Shown here piece by piece: positions 22,807 to 34,725 of a DNA stretch of 64,000 nucleotides (positions are counted from its first letter, which is position 1; the number at the start of each line of letters is the position of its first letter). A model generated the notes under the pieces. The model was not told the origin of the DNA. It worked only from the letters and a program-made list of their open reading frames with translations, and did not search any database. The position numbers were made by a program, and so were the translations under genes. The DNA comes from Aquanectria penicillioides (lineage: Eukaryota > Ascomycota > Sordariomycetes > Hypocreales > Nectriaceae), in contig PYIU01000003.1 of assembly GCA_003415625.1 (NCBI GenBank), positions 372,001 through 436,000 on the forward strand, read 5' to 3'.

Positions 22807-23672
22807 CCAACAGCGTTTCCTTTTGCAGGCAGCCATTCAGCTTCTCAGCCCCAAGTGTCGACGCTCTATCCAACACGACCCAACACAACCATCAGTTACT
22901 GCGTTTCCCATTCGTTGCCCGTGCCCAGTTGGCCACGATTCAGTTCCAGCATCAAACGCCCAGGCCCCGCCCGCACCCATGTTCCCATTTCTTCCATGGC
23001 TGCTGTCAACAATGTCGCACAGCTGTAGCGGCCCGTGCCCCCGAAGCCCGCCAGCTGGCCCAGACATGGCCCCCAGAAGGCTTCATCTTACAGTGGAGGA
23101 GGCGGCGCAAGGCACCGGCAGGATCCGCGCTAGGGGGGAGCCCCAAAGGGACCTGGAGGGTGCAGCGTGCTAAGCAATGGTGCTCATGCTGGCGGACGTC
23201 AAATCTCACAATCGGCGCCCAATGGGGTGTCTCACCCCTGTAAGCCCCCCGTCATTCTGAGACTCGGCCGGATGCCCCTCCCTAAACAAAACAAAAAAAT
23301 AGGTAACTTAGCCCTAGCATACCTTAGCTTCAAGCTCCAACTGTTGCCGTCTGTTGCCGTCTGTTGGCGGTGCTGATGCTGACTGTCTCCCCGCCTCAAC
23401 GTCGTTAGGCAACGCTGCACCTTTGGCATCATCGTGTCGTCGAGCCACCTTAAAACCGCCTGTAGCGCACAGCTTCTCCCGCCTCCCTCCATCTTTCCTT
23501 TGGAATATCATCCATCCAAGCATCATCTGTGGCGAGGATCGCTGCGCAATTTCCTTCATCCAGCAGTGTCTGTGTCTCTCGCAGGCACACAAGGCGCAAT
23601 CGCACGCGCACACTCCCCTATCTGTCGCAGTCTCTCCTCTCGCCCGGAAAGTCAAAAAGTCAACCGCCCAAG

Positions 23673-24650
23673 ATGGAGACAGACGCCATCTACCAGCCCT
23701 CCATCGCCAACAATGCGATGCCCGCTGCGCCTTACACTCGCCGGCCCCCGAGCCCGCCCTTCATCCACATCCCTCCCACGGGCCAGGGGCTCTCGGGCGA
23801 GGCGCTCCCCGGCTTGATGCCCTCGTACGAAAACGTCGACTCGACCCAGCTGACCAGTCGCGACCTGGAAATCATCACCCAGAACGCCACCCAGATTGCC
23901 ATTGACCGCGCTGCCGACTGGGCTTACGAACAGCGTCGCGACGCCCAGCCCCTGCTCGACTTCCTGTACCTTGGCCCTAATAGCGTTGTACGCGACCTTG
24001 CGTTTTTGCAGCGCGAGGGCATCACCATGATTCTCGTCGCGCGCGACGCTCGGATGGCCGGCACGCGACTCATGAGCGTGGAGAAGGCCGCCCAATCTCT
24101 CAACATCGACGTCCAATACGTCGACATTGAGGGTCCTCACCAGACGGTCAGCGAATTCCCCAGCACTGTTCGCCTCATCAACGACCACCTCCTATCTGTC
24201 TACCACAGCCAGGCCCAAGGCAAGAACCAAGAAGGTCATTTGATTGTCGAGCCCACTTCATTCCGTCGTGGAAAGGTCCTGGTCGTTTGCGAAACCGGCA
24301 ATGATCGTTCCGCAGCCATCGCAGCAGCTTACATCATGGCTGTATTTGGCAAGGACATGATTACGACGCTTCAGTTCATCTGCATCCAACGATTTTGCTG
24401 CTGCTTCGACGAAGACGTCAAGCGCAAGCTGCAGTCCTGGGAGGACATCCTCAAAGCTCGCTCTCAAGTTGCGGCTCACTCCAGGGCTGTGACACCCGTG
24501 GACCCGGGCACTGTGGATAATGTGCACCATGCAAAACGCCACATTGAGGATACGATGGACGAGGATTCCGTCAGCTCAGGGGACCACGCCGCGGACCAAG
24601 ACCGATTCCAAGGACGAGATGCATTTGCGCCCTTTGTGGACCAGATGTAG
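23673..24650 (+). CDS. STYX-like dual-specificity-phosphatase-fold protein
   Basis: An intronless 325-aa protein. After a Pro-rich N-terminus, the block LLDFLYLGPNSVVRDLAFLQREGITMIL (about residues 93-120) is the usual start of a dual-specificity phosphatase fold. The P-loop reads VVCETGNDRSAAIAAAY: the CX5R core is complete (Cys206, Arg212), but the His that normally precedes the Cys is Val, and GNDRSA replaces the usual GxxRS loop. This is the pattern of STYX-related proteins, which often bind phosphoproteins rather than hydrolyse them. A Cys-rich segment (RFCCCFDED) follows, and the C-terminus is acidic. The ATG at 23673 is chosen because upstream sequence (open to 23529) is CT-rich leader with Arg/Ser-rich translation. 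Activity cannot be decided from sequence. Confidence 0.8.
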   Translation: METDAIYQPSIANNAMPAAPYTRRPPSPPFIHIPPTGQGLSGEALPGLMPSYENVDSTQLTSRDLEIITQNATQIAIDRAADWAYEQRRDAQPLLDFLYLGPNSVVRDLAFLQREGITMILVARDARMAGTRLMSVEKAAQSLNIDVQYVDIEGPHQTVSEFPSTVRLINDHLLSVYHSQAQGKNQEGHLIVEPTSFRRGKVLVVCETGNDRSAAIAAAYIMAVFGKDMITTLQFICIQRFCCCFDEDVKRKLQSWEDILKARSQVAAHSRAVTPVDPGTVDNVHHAKRHIEDTMDEDSVSSGDHAADQDRFQGRDAFAPFVDQM

Positions 24651-25738
24651 AGAGACTAACGGTTGCCTCACCAATCTCGCAACAAACACACAAGGACCAA
24701 GGCCCACGTGCGAGATTTCCCACGATGCTAAAGCGGGCAAAGTAATTATAGGATGGATTTGCATTTGGAGGCGTTGGAGGTTCGTCAGTGATTTTGCTAG
24801 ATACCCTGTATTGATAGACGAACATGGCAAGGATGGCTTAGAGAGCCAAGGTCCCTGAGATCTCGCCATTAGACATAGGTACACAATAAAGGCAAATCCC
24901 CAAACGGGGATGGGGTTTTTTTTCCCCCTCATCACCGGTGCCAATAGACATGACTGAAGTGACTTGGATCAGGGCGACCTGTGTCAGGCTCAGCGTCTAC
25001 CAATAAGGCCACCCACCCACCCCTAAATACGCAAGTTGGACAGAGCCAAGTTGATGCGGCTCCGACTTCGAAACTAAGCTGGACTCATGACACCCAATCA
25101 ACATACCTCAAGAAGATTGTCCGACACAGTACAGCCTTGTAGTTGTTTTTGGATGCCAGGGCAACTCGGTTGCGTTGGATGGATGAGTGCAACGGCAGTG
25201 ATGATGCTGACGATGGCATCCTCGGGCCCGACACAGCTAACAGCTATCATTCAAATCACAAGTTGACATCTCTCCAGCTTGTACTCGGAGCATGAGAAAT
25301 TCAGATCTAGACTTGTTTGAATGTCGCTTAAACAACCAGGCTCACTCTGAGGTCACAGTCTGTTCAGCCGGCCGTAGTTGAGTGATTCACAGCTGAATGC
25401 TTCCCCAGGGGCTCCCAATCCAGGACATGCAGCCCACCCCATTCACGGCGCTGATGGATTTGGTCCGCACTCACACGTCCTGCCAAACACGTCTTCTATA
25501 TACCAACGCGCCGTTGCCCGGACGCGTTTGTTGCCTCGCATCTCGACTGGACACCTGACCACCTAGGCCAACGCAGACCGAGACGATTATTCATGTACCC
25601 CTTTTCATCAAGCTGGTTTTCATCTTCTTTGTTGTTTCCCTTGACATATATTCTGTCTGCACCTCGCCATTCCTGTGCATCTTCCAACGTGGTAGTGCAT
25701 CCCGACCAGGCGGCCATCCGACGGCCCCCTATACAGGC
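24651..25738. other. 1.1-kb intergenic region
   Basis: No gene seen. It holds the 3' UTR of the phosphatase-like gene and the promoter of the 999-aa protein gene. Confidence 0.5.
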
Positions 25739-28700
25739 ATGGCCAGCCCACCTCCGCCGCCGTCAACAACACCCACTCAAGATGAATCCGTCGGCCCAGA
25801 GCTGCACTGCGATGCTCAATTTCGACCAGTGGGTTTTATTGATCCAGAATCCCCTAGCATCATTTTCAATCTTCCCTTGCGGCCTGGTTGTCCCAACGAC
25901 GCTGACGATAGCGCCGGCGATGATGAGCTGCTCGAGGTCGACGAGCCGCAAGATCTAGACGAGGAAGCACCAACGCTGCTAAAGATGCTTGAAGAGTCTC
26001 GACAAGCAATGGATGTAGCGGCAAACGGTAAGGCTCGGACCTACGACTCACTATCGTCGTGTTGTGCTAACCCATGGGGTAGGTTCCCCTGAGGCTGACG
26101 GCAACAACCCCCTTCGCCGCTCCTTTGGACCGTTCCGAACCTCCCAAGATGAAGAGGCTTTCCGAGTCCGTGACGTTCCAGTTGGTCTGAGACTCTCAAC
26201 TAGTGGCCTCTCGATCCATGAAAGGAACGCTGTGAGCGCTCTCTTTGATTCTACCTCAGTTGATTGGGGGTTCGACTCTGACAGCGAAACCCAGACTAGG
26301 AGCCCACCAAGCCCAAAGAAAGCCCCGACAATCCCTCACTCTCAGTCGTGCCCTACATTTTCCAGCGGTCCTCCTTCTATGGCCTGGGAGGACTTGGAAT
26401 GGGGTGTTAGATGGGTCATCATTAAGCTCATCTGCGAGGACGGAAACCGTTTCGCCAAGACCACGACCCTCATTCTTCGCCTCACGCGCCAGCAAGTGCA
26501 CGAATTCTTGGCCATCTACGTCACTGAGTACCACAAATGGTGCACTTACGACCAACAAGTCTCACAGATTGCGTGGGAAGACCTCGCTGGGCACGCCCAA
26601 GACCGACACACATCCGTCACCAACCTCATCTATGACAGCCGTCCGTCACAGTGCACCGATCAAGTTACACGGCGAGACATCGATCTTGGAAGTGCGTTTC
26701 TGTGCGCCAAACACCTTGGTAAATATATCCCCGAACTTGAGGGGTGGCTTGGAGTGGGCAAGGTAGATTTCTTGACCCTCCAACCAGAGTGGGACATCCT
26801 GCAGGACTACCTAGATGCCAGACTCATCCAGAATGCCTCTAAGAAGGGATGGATTGACCTTTACGTCTATCAAAAGCACCTATCTGAGAGCATAGTCGAG
26901 CCTCTGCAGCGCAAGCCAGGAAGCCCGTTCCTAGGAAAGCTCAAGGGTAATCTTCCAAGACGACGCCAAAAAGGCACCCCTGAGCCAACATCAGAACAAA
27001 CTCCAGTCACGAGCGCCACAAAGAAGACTCGTAAGGGCAAGTCAGAAGCTCGGAGACGCGAGGACGGCGGACGACCTACTCGGCGTTCTGATTCCCCAAT
27101 TAAACATTGGAGGAGCCCAACGCAAATGGAACAAGTGGAAATCCGCAACGCCTTGCAGCGACAGTATCCAGAGAGTCTCCAGTACACCGCCGGCAAGTTC
27201 ACGTCCACCTTGGTCGAGGAATATCGACCTCCAGATGAATCTCGGGGAGCATTGGATTTCCATCCATTGCTTCCTCTCCTGCCGCCAGAAACACCAGAAG
27301 ATCTCACCAAGAATGGCAAGAAGAAAGCCGCCCAGAATTCCAGGGCTGATTCTCTGCCTGTTCAGGAGAACTCGGTGGTTCGACCGACTTGTCGATCTCG
27401 AAAAATGGCACCGCCGGCCACGAAGCAACGGCAGAAGGTGGCTTCTCGAAGAAAACAGGCATCAGGCACTCAGGAACCGGCCCCCGCTAGGGATTTACAT
27501 GACACTACTGATACATCACAAAGAAGTGGGAAGTCAGCACTCACGGCCTGTCTGCCGGCGCGAAACAAAAGCTCTCTAGAATCGTTCTCCACGCCCGCAA
27601 CCCCTACCAGTGGGACATCCGGAGAGTCAGGTCGTCAGCACTTTTTGTCTGAAATCTCGAGCGCTATGTCTGCCAGTTACAATTCGATCAAGTCCCCTGA
27701 CCTACACCAAAAGCCAGACGCCCCTCGTCTACCAGACGTCCAAGGTCAACCCGACCAAACCGAAACTTCTGCAGTGAACATCGCCACGGTGTCCAAACCA
27801 ATTCCGTCCGACGAACTCCGCAATCTCCTGAGTACCAACTATGGAGGATACCTAAAGCGACCACCCATTAGACCCCCTTGGAGAGGCAAAAAGGCGGAGA
27901 AGAAGCAGCCTGAAACCCTGGCCGTAGACGAGGACGAGGACGAGGATGAGGTTGAGGATGAGGACGAGGATGGACTAAAGGACATGATCCTACGAGAGGC
28001 TGAAAACGACTCCGACTATCTCCCAAGTGGGGACCGAAAGAAGAAAACTACAATCAAAAAGGGCTCGGCAGAGTCAGTGCAAAGGAAGAAGACGAAGAAG
28101 AATGTGGGCGAGAAGTTCGACAGCCCGGTTTTGACAAGAACACAGAACAGCAAGTCAACAAAGGTAAGTAAAACCAAGATTCAGAACTGAATATTCATGA
28201 AGCTAAAACTATTTAAAAACAGAAACAGCCAAGCACCCACTCAACCCCGTCTTTTGGTGTCGGCCGACCGAAGAAACCCCCCCCGACTCGCATCAAGACC
28301 GTGTCTCGACAGTCCACAGAGAACGGTTTTCAACTCCCAGCTACCGCCGGGCGCGGATATCAGAGCCAACATGGCGCGCGGGCTCTGACTACTCCAGTCA
28401 AAAACGAGTCAATTTTCGGGATCAATCGCAACACGCCCATGACGGTCCCGCGCGGTCGCACAGACAAGGCAGTGTATGCCTGGTCCGCCGATGAAGCCAA
28501 GTTTGCAGCCGTGTCTGCTCGAGCCTACTTTGCTGAGAAGGCAGATTGTGTGGTCTCTCTTCCCAATAACGCGGCCAACTCTTCTTCTGAGCTTCCGAAA
28601 CAGTTTGAGATGTTGCGCCGGTTGAAGGACAGATTTGCAGTGCTCGAGTCCAAGAACAGGGCAGAGGCGTCGCAAGACGCCAGAGAAGCAGAGTTTGCAG

Positions 28701-28852
28701 GATGTGCAGACATCGCAACCTATGCTCTCGAGGCAGGCGAGGCACACTATGCTTTGCATGTCACGGCAGATAAGGGTGTCGACAAACAGGAAATGGCTGG
28801 AGTGGCTGATGGCGGTGACACGCCAATGACAGATGCTCCAGGGGCCGTTTGA
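25739..28852 (+). CDS. large acidic protein with AT-hook-like motif, unknown function
   Basis: Three exons, 25739-26027, 26083-28163 and 28223-28852 (introns 55 and 59 nt, GTAAGG/GTAG and GTAAGT/ACAG), join into 1000 codons, 999 aa. I do not recognise a named family. The only compact, evenly hydrophobic part is at about residues 195-380 (AWEDLEWGVRWVIIKLICEDG through WIDLYVYQKHLSE), likely a conserved fungal domain. The rest is disordered: Lys/Arg-rich patches (KKTRKGKSEARRRED), an acidic run of Asp/Glu at nt 27927-27970, and an AT-hook-like GRPKKP at residues 804-809 created across exon 3. The C-terminal 150 residues look helical (RRLKDRFAVLESKNRAEASQ). The composition suggests a nuclear, DNA- or chromatin-associated protein; this is inference. 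Confidence 0.75.
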
Positions 28853-29701
28853 AGCAAACTAAAGCATTCATGACTAGGGTATTTTGATGTGACAACTCAT
28901 TAGAATCGGAGTACTGGATACAATAACCAATCTTTGCTTTGATAGATTTGCTATGGTATTGTAGGTAGGGGGTGGGTTGGCTTGACAAAGTCGTTTCGTC
29001 TAGGGTAGATAGGCCGGATGAGTATCATGCAACACGATGACCATGAGGAATGAAGCAACGTACTCACTTAGGTTAAATTGAACGTTCAAGATTTAGCAAT
29101 CGATAAATATTCTCTATTAAAAACATCGATTGTATACCTAAAAATGAGTAGTGGAGATAATGCGGGAGACTGGCCCAGCGTGGAATAAGCAACAGACTGT
29201 ACAACATCATTGAGCACGGGTTCAGAGTTCGGATTGACTGGAGGGGGACTTAAATGTGGCAAATTTAAGGGGAAAGCATAGATTATGATTTTCACTGATG
29301 AATCCAGTGCTCGCCAGAGATTGTGTGTCACAACTGCAAGTAGCCGCTTTCACACATGCCATGATGACACATGGCTGGGGATTAGTCCCTATTGACCTAA
29401 ATTCCTAAACATTGAGACAGAAAGTGACTAATTCTGGAGAGTAATCTTAGGGAATAGCCTGTGTAACGTGTTGCAGAGTGGCCGCCTGTCCGGTAGTTGC
29501 CTTCCAGTTGGTACCAGGCGGCAAGTGCGTACCTAAGTTGGCGTGCTGCTTTATGGGCTCAACGTTTCCCTATTTCCTGCTCCTTCAACCCACCTACGAT
29601 ACGGTAATACAACCTTTCTTTTTTGTCAAGCTTGCACAACTTCTTACTTCGTACTTCTCAGGGTGCTCTGTGTGCCAAGGCTCTTCGCCTTCAACTCCAT
29701 C
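28853..29701. other. intergenic region upstream of Dicer gene
   Basis: No gene seen. The first part is AT-rich 3' UTR of the preceding gene and the rest is the dcl1 promoter. The Dicer frame is open a further 159 nt upstream of the chosen ATG. Confidence 0.5.
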
Positions 29702-32700
29702 ATGAACCCAGAGGACCTTGCCATTCTGTCTCCAACGAAAGACCCTACGGTTGCCTCACCCTCGTCGAAACCCTCGACAAATACCATGCGCTTTAGCGAA
29801 ACCAACGCTAATGGGAAACGGGTGTCTATTGATGCGGAGCCCGCTTCTCGTCCATCCCCGATGGTCGCACCCCAACATCCCGACCACATCGAGCTGGAAG
29901 ATGGGCCAGAGGACCTCGGTTCCGACGATGAAGACGACATGTACCGCTTACAAACGAACCCCGAGCGAGTCCGCGAGATATCGGAGAAGAAGCGTCTTGA
30001 CGCTGCCGCCTTTCAATCATGGATTGCGAAAAACCAGCACGAGGTTACGCGACGCTCTGCAGAAGCTGCCCTGGATACTACGTTCCAATCGGTGGAAAGC
30101 ATGGTCAAAGAAAGCGAGAGCACTAAGATCATTGCAACTCCAAGGGAGTACCAGATAGAGCTGTTTGAACGGGCGAAACAGAAGAACACCATCGTGGTTC
30201 TGGATACAGGCAAGTATTTTGCTGATGTCTCAAGCAGTTTATTGACTATGACACTAGGTTCCGGAAAAACCCTCATAGCTGCTTTACTCTTGAGACACAC
30301 ACTCGAAAAAGAGCTTGAACATCGCGAATCTCGGCAAGAAAAAAGAATCGCTTTCTTTCTCGTTGAAAAAGTTGCTCTGTGCTTCCAACAATATGCCGTC
30401 CTCAGCTGCAACCTGGAGTTCCCCATTACCAAATTCTTTGGCGACATGAGTGGTACGATGAGAACCAAGACATTCTGGGACCAGCAACTTACTGAAAACA
30501 TGGCGATTGTATGCACGGCTCAGATCCTTCTTGACCTTCTTAGTAATGGGTTGGTGTCGATCGAGCAAATCAACCTGTTGATCTTTGACGAAGCTCACCA
30601 CACCAAGAAGAACCACCCATATGCACGCATCATCAAGGATCACTACATTCGCGCCGACCAAGAACATTTACCTCGAATTTTGGGCATGACTGCTTCTCCG
30701 GTCGATTGTCAAACTGGCGACGTCAAAGTTGCCGCCGCTGAGCTAGAGAGCTTGCTCTGTAGCGAGATTGCGACAGTGTCTGATGAGGTTATGGCACAAT
30801 CTGATTCCTTCAAGCAGACAGTTGTCGAGTCTCAAGAGGTCTACAAGCGACTGGGGCACCCTGATGATGCGAAAACTGATCTCTGGCGAACCATCTCGAA
30901 GTACGTTTCAGTGAGTCCTCGGCTCCGAGGGCCGCTTGAATATACACTGGAGGCATCATGCACACTTGGAACATGGTGTGCCGACAGATTTTGGCATATG
31001 GTAAACAATGAAAAGGAAATAATTGGTTATATGGCAAAGGCTCGCTACCCGGGCACGAAACCCCTTCCCCTCGATGAAGTCGAGCAAGCCGATCTATCGA
31101 CTCGCGAAATCGAGCAGAGCATTAGCGAACATGAGATAGGCGCGATTGCGCCAGGCTCGAGTAAGTTATCTTCCAAGGTTATTAGATTGTATACTATCTT
31201 AAAAGATGCTTTCACGGCCCAATGCACAAGTCGCTGCATCGTATTTGTGGAGAAGCGCTTCACAGCATGTCTCCTAGCGGATCTGTTCACTCAACAGGAG
31301 ATGGTAATCCCTGGCATGAAGGCTGCATACATGGTGCGTACCCCATTTTTAATGACTATTCTCAAGGAAATAATTGCTAACTGCGAATAGGTCGGCTATA
31401 ATGCTACCAGCTCAAAGTTTGGACACATGTCATTTCGCGACCAAGTCTTAACCCTTCAGCAGCTCAAGAAAGGTGAAATAAACTGTCTGTTTGCTACGCC
31501 CGTCGCGGAGGAAGGAATCGACATTCCTGAATGTGACCTTGTTATTCGATTCGACCTTTATACATCGGTGATTCAATACTTGCAGTCCAAGGGCCGGGCT
31601 AGGCAAGCCAATTCGCGATACATCAGCATGATTGAGGAAGGAAACATGAAACAACTTCGATGTCTCCATCAAGCAACTCAAGACTCGAATGCTTTAAGGC
31701 GCTTCTGTTCTGCGCTACCAGAAGACAGAAAACTCCAAGACCAGCCGATTGATGTCATTTCCGCGGCACACTATGAGCGGGCAGGTCAGAAGATCTACGA
31801 AGTCCCATCAACTGGGGCTCGTCTTACGCTGCCTCATAGTCTTACAATTCTCGCCAAATTTGTGGGGTCTTTGTCTCCTTTGGAAATGAGCCTTAGACCG
31901 GAGTATGTCGTCACAACGCATGGGACCAAATTCCAAGCCGATGTCATCCTACCTGATACATCGCCGATGAAGTCCATGCAAGGGTTTCCGCAACGGAACA
32001 AGATGCTGGCAAGGTGCTCAGCAGCATTTGAAGCCTGTGTGGTGTTGATCCAGAAGAAGTACATTGACGACCACTTCCAGCCAGTCTTTAAAAAGAAACT
32101 GCCGGCGATGCGAAATGCTCGACTGGCCATCAGCGCCAACAAGAAGGCGGAATACAATATGCTTCTGAGGCCGAAGATATGGTCTGAATTAGGTCAAGAG
32201 ATGCCATTGCAACTGTATACAACCGCAATTGCCTTGGTGGATCCTGATGCGCTGGATAGCGGCAGCCGACCAATTCTTCTACTGTCACGGCAAAAAATGC
32301 CCTTGCTACCCGACATTCAGCTATTTCTTGGCACCGGGCGATCGTCTCTGGCCAAATGCATCGTCAGTGACCAGCCACTCGACATCAAACCTGACGACGT
32401 CGAAGGGCTTTCCAAGTTTACGCTCAAAGTGTTTACAGACGTGTTCAGTAAAGAGTACAATGCAAAGCCCCAAGAAATCCCGTATTTCTTGGCCCCTTGT
32501 CTTCAAAGTCACGAACAAGTCATTCAAGACGGAAACGGCCAGATCGACTGGGAAGTAGTCAAAAAAGTTAGAGAAAACGATAGCCTTGACTGGAACAACG
32601 CAGACGAGGAATTCTTCTTCAACAAATTTGTCACCGATCCATTAGACGGCTCGCGAAAGCTTGTGATCAAAGGCATCAACAAATCTCTACGACCATCAGA

Positions 32701-34606
32701 CCCCACCCCCGAGGGCGTCCCCGGGCCAAAATCTCGTGCCTATCGATATGTTGAACCCACCATCAAGGAGTACAGCAACAGCCTTTGGTTGAAGGCCCGT
32801 CAGAGGTCGCAGTGGCGGGAGGACCAGCCAGTAGTGAACGCGGAATTGCTTCCACTGCGTAGAAATTTATTGGATGAGTACCAAGTTGATGAGATTGTAA
32901 AGAGCAATTGCTTCGTCATCCTGGAGCCTCTCCGAGTCTCGCCGGTAAGTTCCCAATACTTTGATCGCGATGAAAGCTGACAGGGCTAGCTCCCAATGGA
33001 CTTCGTGTCCATGGCAATGACGTTCCCGGCAATCATCCACCGCATCGACTCAGTCCTCATCGCGCTCGATGCCTGCTCCCTCGTCGGCCTGAGTATCAAG
33101 CCCAGCATTGCTCTCGAAGCTCTCACAAAGGACAGCGAGAATACAGGAGATCACGGGGAAGAGCAGATCAACTTTCAGACTGGTATGGGTAACAACTATG
33201 AACGACTGGAGTTTCTCGGTGACTCGTTCTTGAAGATGGCGACTACCATATCCCTCTTCACTCTCATCCCTGATAACAACGAGTTCGAGTACCACGTCGA
33301 ACGCATGCTTCTCCTCTGCAACCAAAATCTCTTCAACCATGCTGTCGACCGCAAGTTGCAGGAGTTTATCCGATCGAAGTCGTTTAATAGACGCACCTGG
33401 TATCCTGACCTGGCCTTGACAAAAGGAAAAGCACGTAAGAAGGAGGTGCGCCACAGCCTCTCCGACAAGTCCATTGCCGATGTCTGCGAGGCGCTCATTG
33501 GCGCAGCGTACATGTCCACCGAAGAGGGCAATTACGACATGGCTGTCAAGGCCGTGACGCAAATGGTCAAGAGCAAGAACCACAAGATGCAAAAGTTTGC
33601 AGATTATTACGCCGCATTCAAGATTCCTTCGTGGCAATCGGGGCCTAGTACGGCAGCGCACCGTTTCGTGGTCCAGCAGGTCGCCAAGGCTATTGGGTAC
33701 GAATTCAAGTCTGCAACACTTCTGCGGAGCGCTTTCAAACATCCCTCTTACCCGTATGACTTTGTGCCACATTACCAGCGTCTCGAATTTCTCGGCGATG
33801 CTCTGTTGGACCTGGCCGTTGTCGACTACCTCTTCAAACGCTACCCTGAAGCGGATCCTCAATGGCTAACAGAGCACAAGATGGCCATGGTATCGAATCA
33901 GTTTCTTGGTTGCATCTGTGTCAAACTGGGCCTTCATAAGCACTTGCTTATTACCACGTCCGTGATCATCGGCCAAACCAATGACTATGTGGCGGAGCTC
34001 GATCGTGCTGAAGAAGAGGCCGAGATGATGGCCACGAAGGAGGGCACTGAAGTACGCCAGAACTTCTGGCTCAATGCCACGCAGCCACCCAAGTTGCTTC
34101 CCGACATTGTGGAATCTCTCATCGGCGCCATGTTTGTTGACTCATGCTATGATTTCAGCGTGGTTCTACGCTTCTTCACCAAATTCATCCAACCCTACTT
34201 TGTAGACATGGCGCTCTATGACGCTTTTGTCAACAAGCATCCCGTGACGGCTCTCGCGCGAAAGATGCAAAACGAGATTCTTTGCACGCAATGGCGTATC
34301 TGCACCTCCAACGTCCCCTGCTCCCTAGAGGAGGGCGTCCGCGTCATGACGGAAAACGACGTCGTCTGTGCCGTCATGATCCACGGGCAGGTGTTTGCCC
34401 ATGCCACAGCTAAAAGTGGCCGGTCCGCGAAAGTCTCCGTGGCCAAGAAAGCTCTCCAGAAGCTGGCCGACCTCGAGGCTCACACGGCTAGAGAAGAAGT
34501 GGGCTGTGATTGCCAGGTTGACACTGAAACTGAGACTGAGACGGCACAACCAAAACACGATGAGTTCGATCTCGATTGGATGCAAGCATATGGGACTGCT
34601 ATCTGA
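29702..34606 (+). CDS. dcl1: Dicer-like protein 1 (RNase III, RNA silencing)
   Basis: Exons 29702-30209, 30258-31333, 31391-32944 and 32990-34606 encode 1584 aa, normal for fungal Dcl1. Order: acidic N-terminus; DExH helicase with Walker A DTGSGKT (about 168-174) and DEAH box (about 280); helicase C with KGRARQ (about 596); Dicer dimerisation domain (about 665-760); RNase IIIa (NYERLEFLGDSFLK, about 1114); RNase IIIb (YQRLEFLGDALLD, about 1307); a dsRBD-like tail with a terminal CDC motif (about 1551), typical of Dcl1 rather than Dcl2. It cuts dsRNA into siRNAs for quelling, antiviral defence and transposon control. Intron 1 is a GC-AG intron (GCAAGT donor) lying inside the Walker A codons. 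It is 48 nt and in frame, so retention would insert 16 residues there. The dcl1-versus-dcl2 choice is fairly sure. Confidence 0.95.
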
Positions 34607-34628
34607 GCTCCACGGCCGTCCAATGGAA

Positions 34629-34700
34629 GCCCGCTTGGCCGAGTGGTAAGGCGTTTCACTCGTAATGAAAAGATCGACGGTTCGATTCCGTCAGTGGGCA
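34629..34700 (+). tRNA. tRNA-Thr (anticodon CGT)
   Basis: A 72-nt cloverleaf. The acceptor stem GCCCGCT pairs with AGTGGGC (one G-T wobble), with discriminator A at 34700. The D arm contains GGCCGAGTGG...GGC. The anticodon stem TTTCA/TGAAA encloses the loop CTCGTAA, giving anticodon CGT, which reads threonine codon ACG. The T arm is GACGG-TTCGATT-CCGTC. There is no intron and no encoded CCA, as expected for eukaryotic nuclear tRNA genes. It starts only 22 nt after the Dicer stop codon on the same strand, inside the probable Dicer 3' UTR. Confidence 0.93.
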
Positions 34701-34720
34701 GTCACCGCGACAAGCTTCTA

Positions 34721-34725
34721 TTTTT
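34721..34725 (+). terminator. RNA polymerase III terminator of tRNA-Thr
   Basis: A TTTTT run 21 nt past the tRNA 3' end, the normal Pol III stop signal. Confidence 0.75.

Larger units (their letters stand above)
22191..23672. other. 1.5-kb intergenic region with microsatellites
   Basis: No gene seen. It contains the SUV3 3' UTR, two microsatellites listed separately, and from about 23450 a CT-rich leader of the phosphatase-like gene, whose frame is open upstream to 23529. Confidence 0.5.

Noticed and set aside
30210..30257. Reading straight through the Dicer intron as coding sequence
   Set aside because: It is open, but would split the invariant Walker A loop with 16 extra residues; GC-AG splicing restores DTGSGKT.
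33050..33862. 270-codon minus-strand ORF opposite the Dicer RNase III domains
   Set aside because: Antisense shadow; no domain and no splice or promoter evidence.
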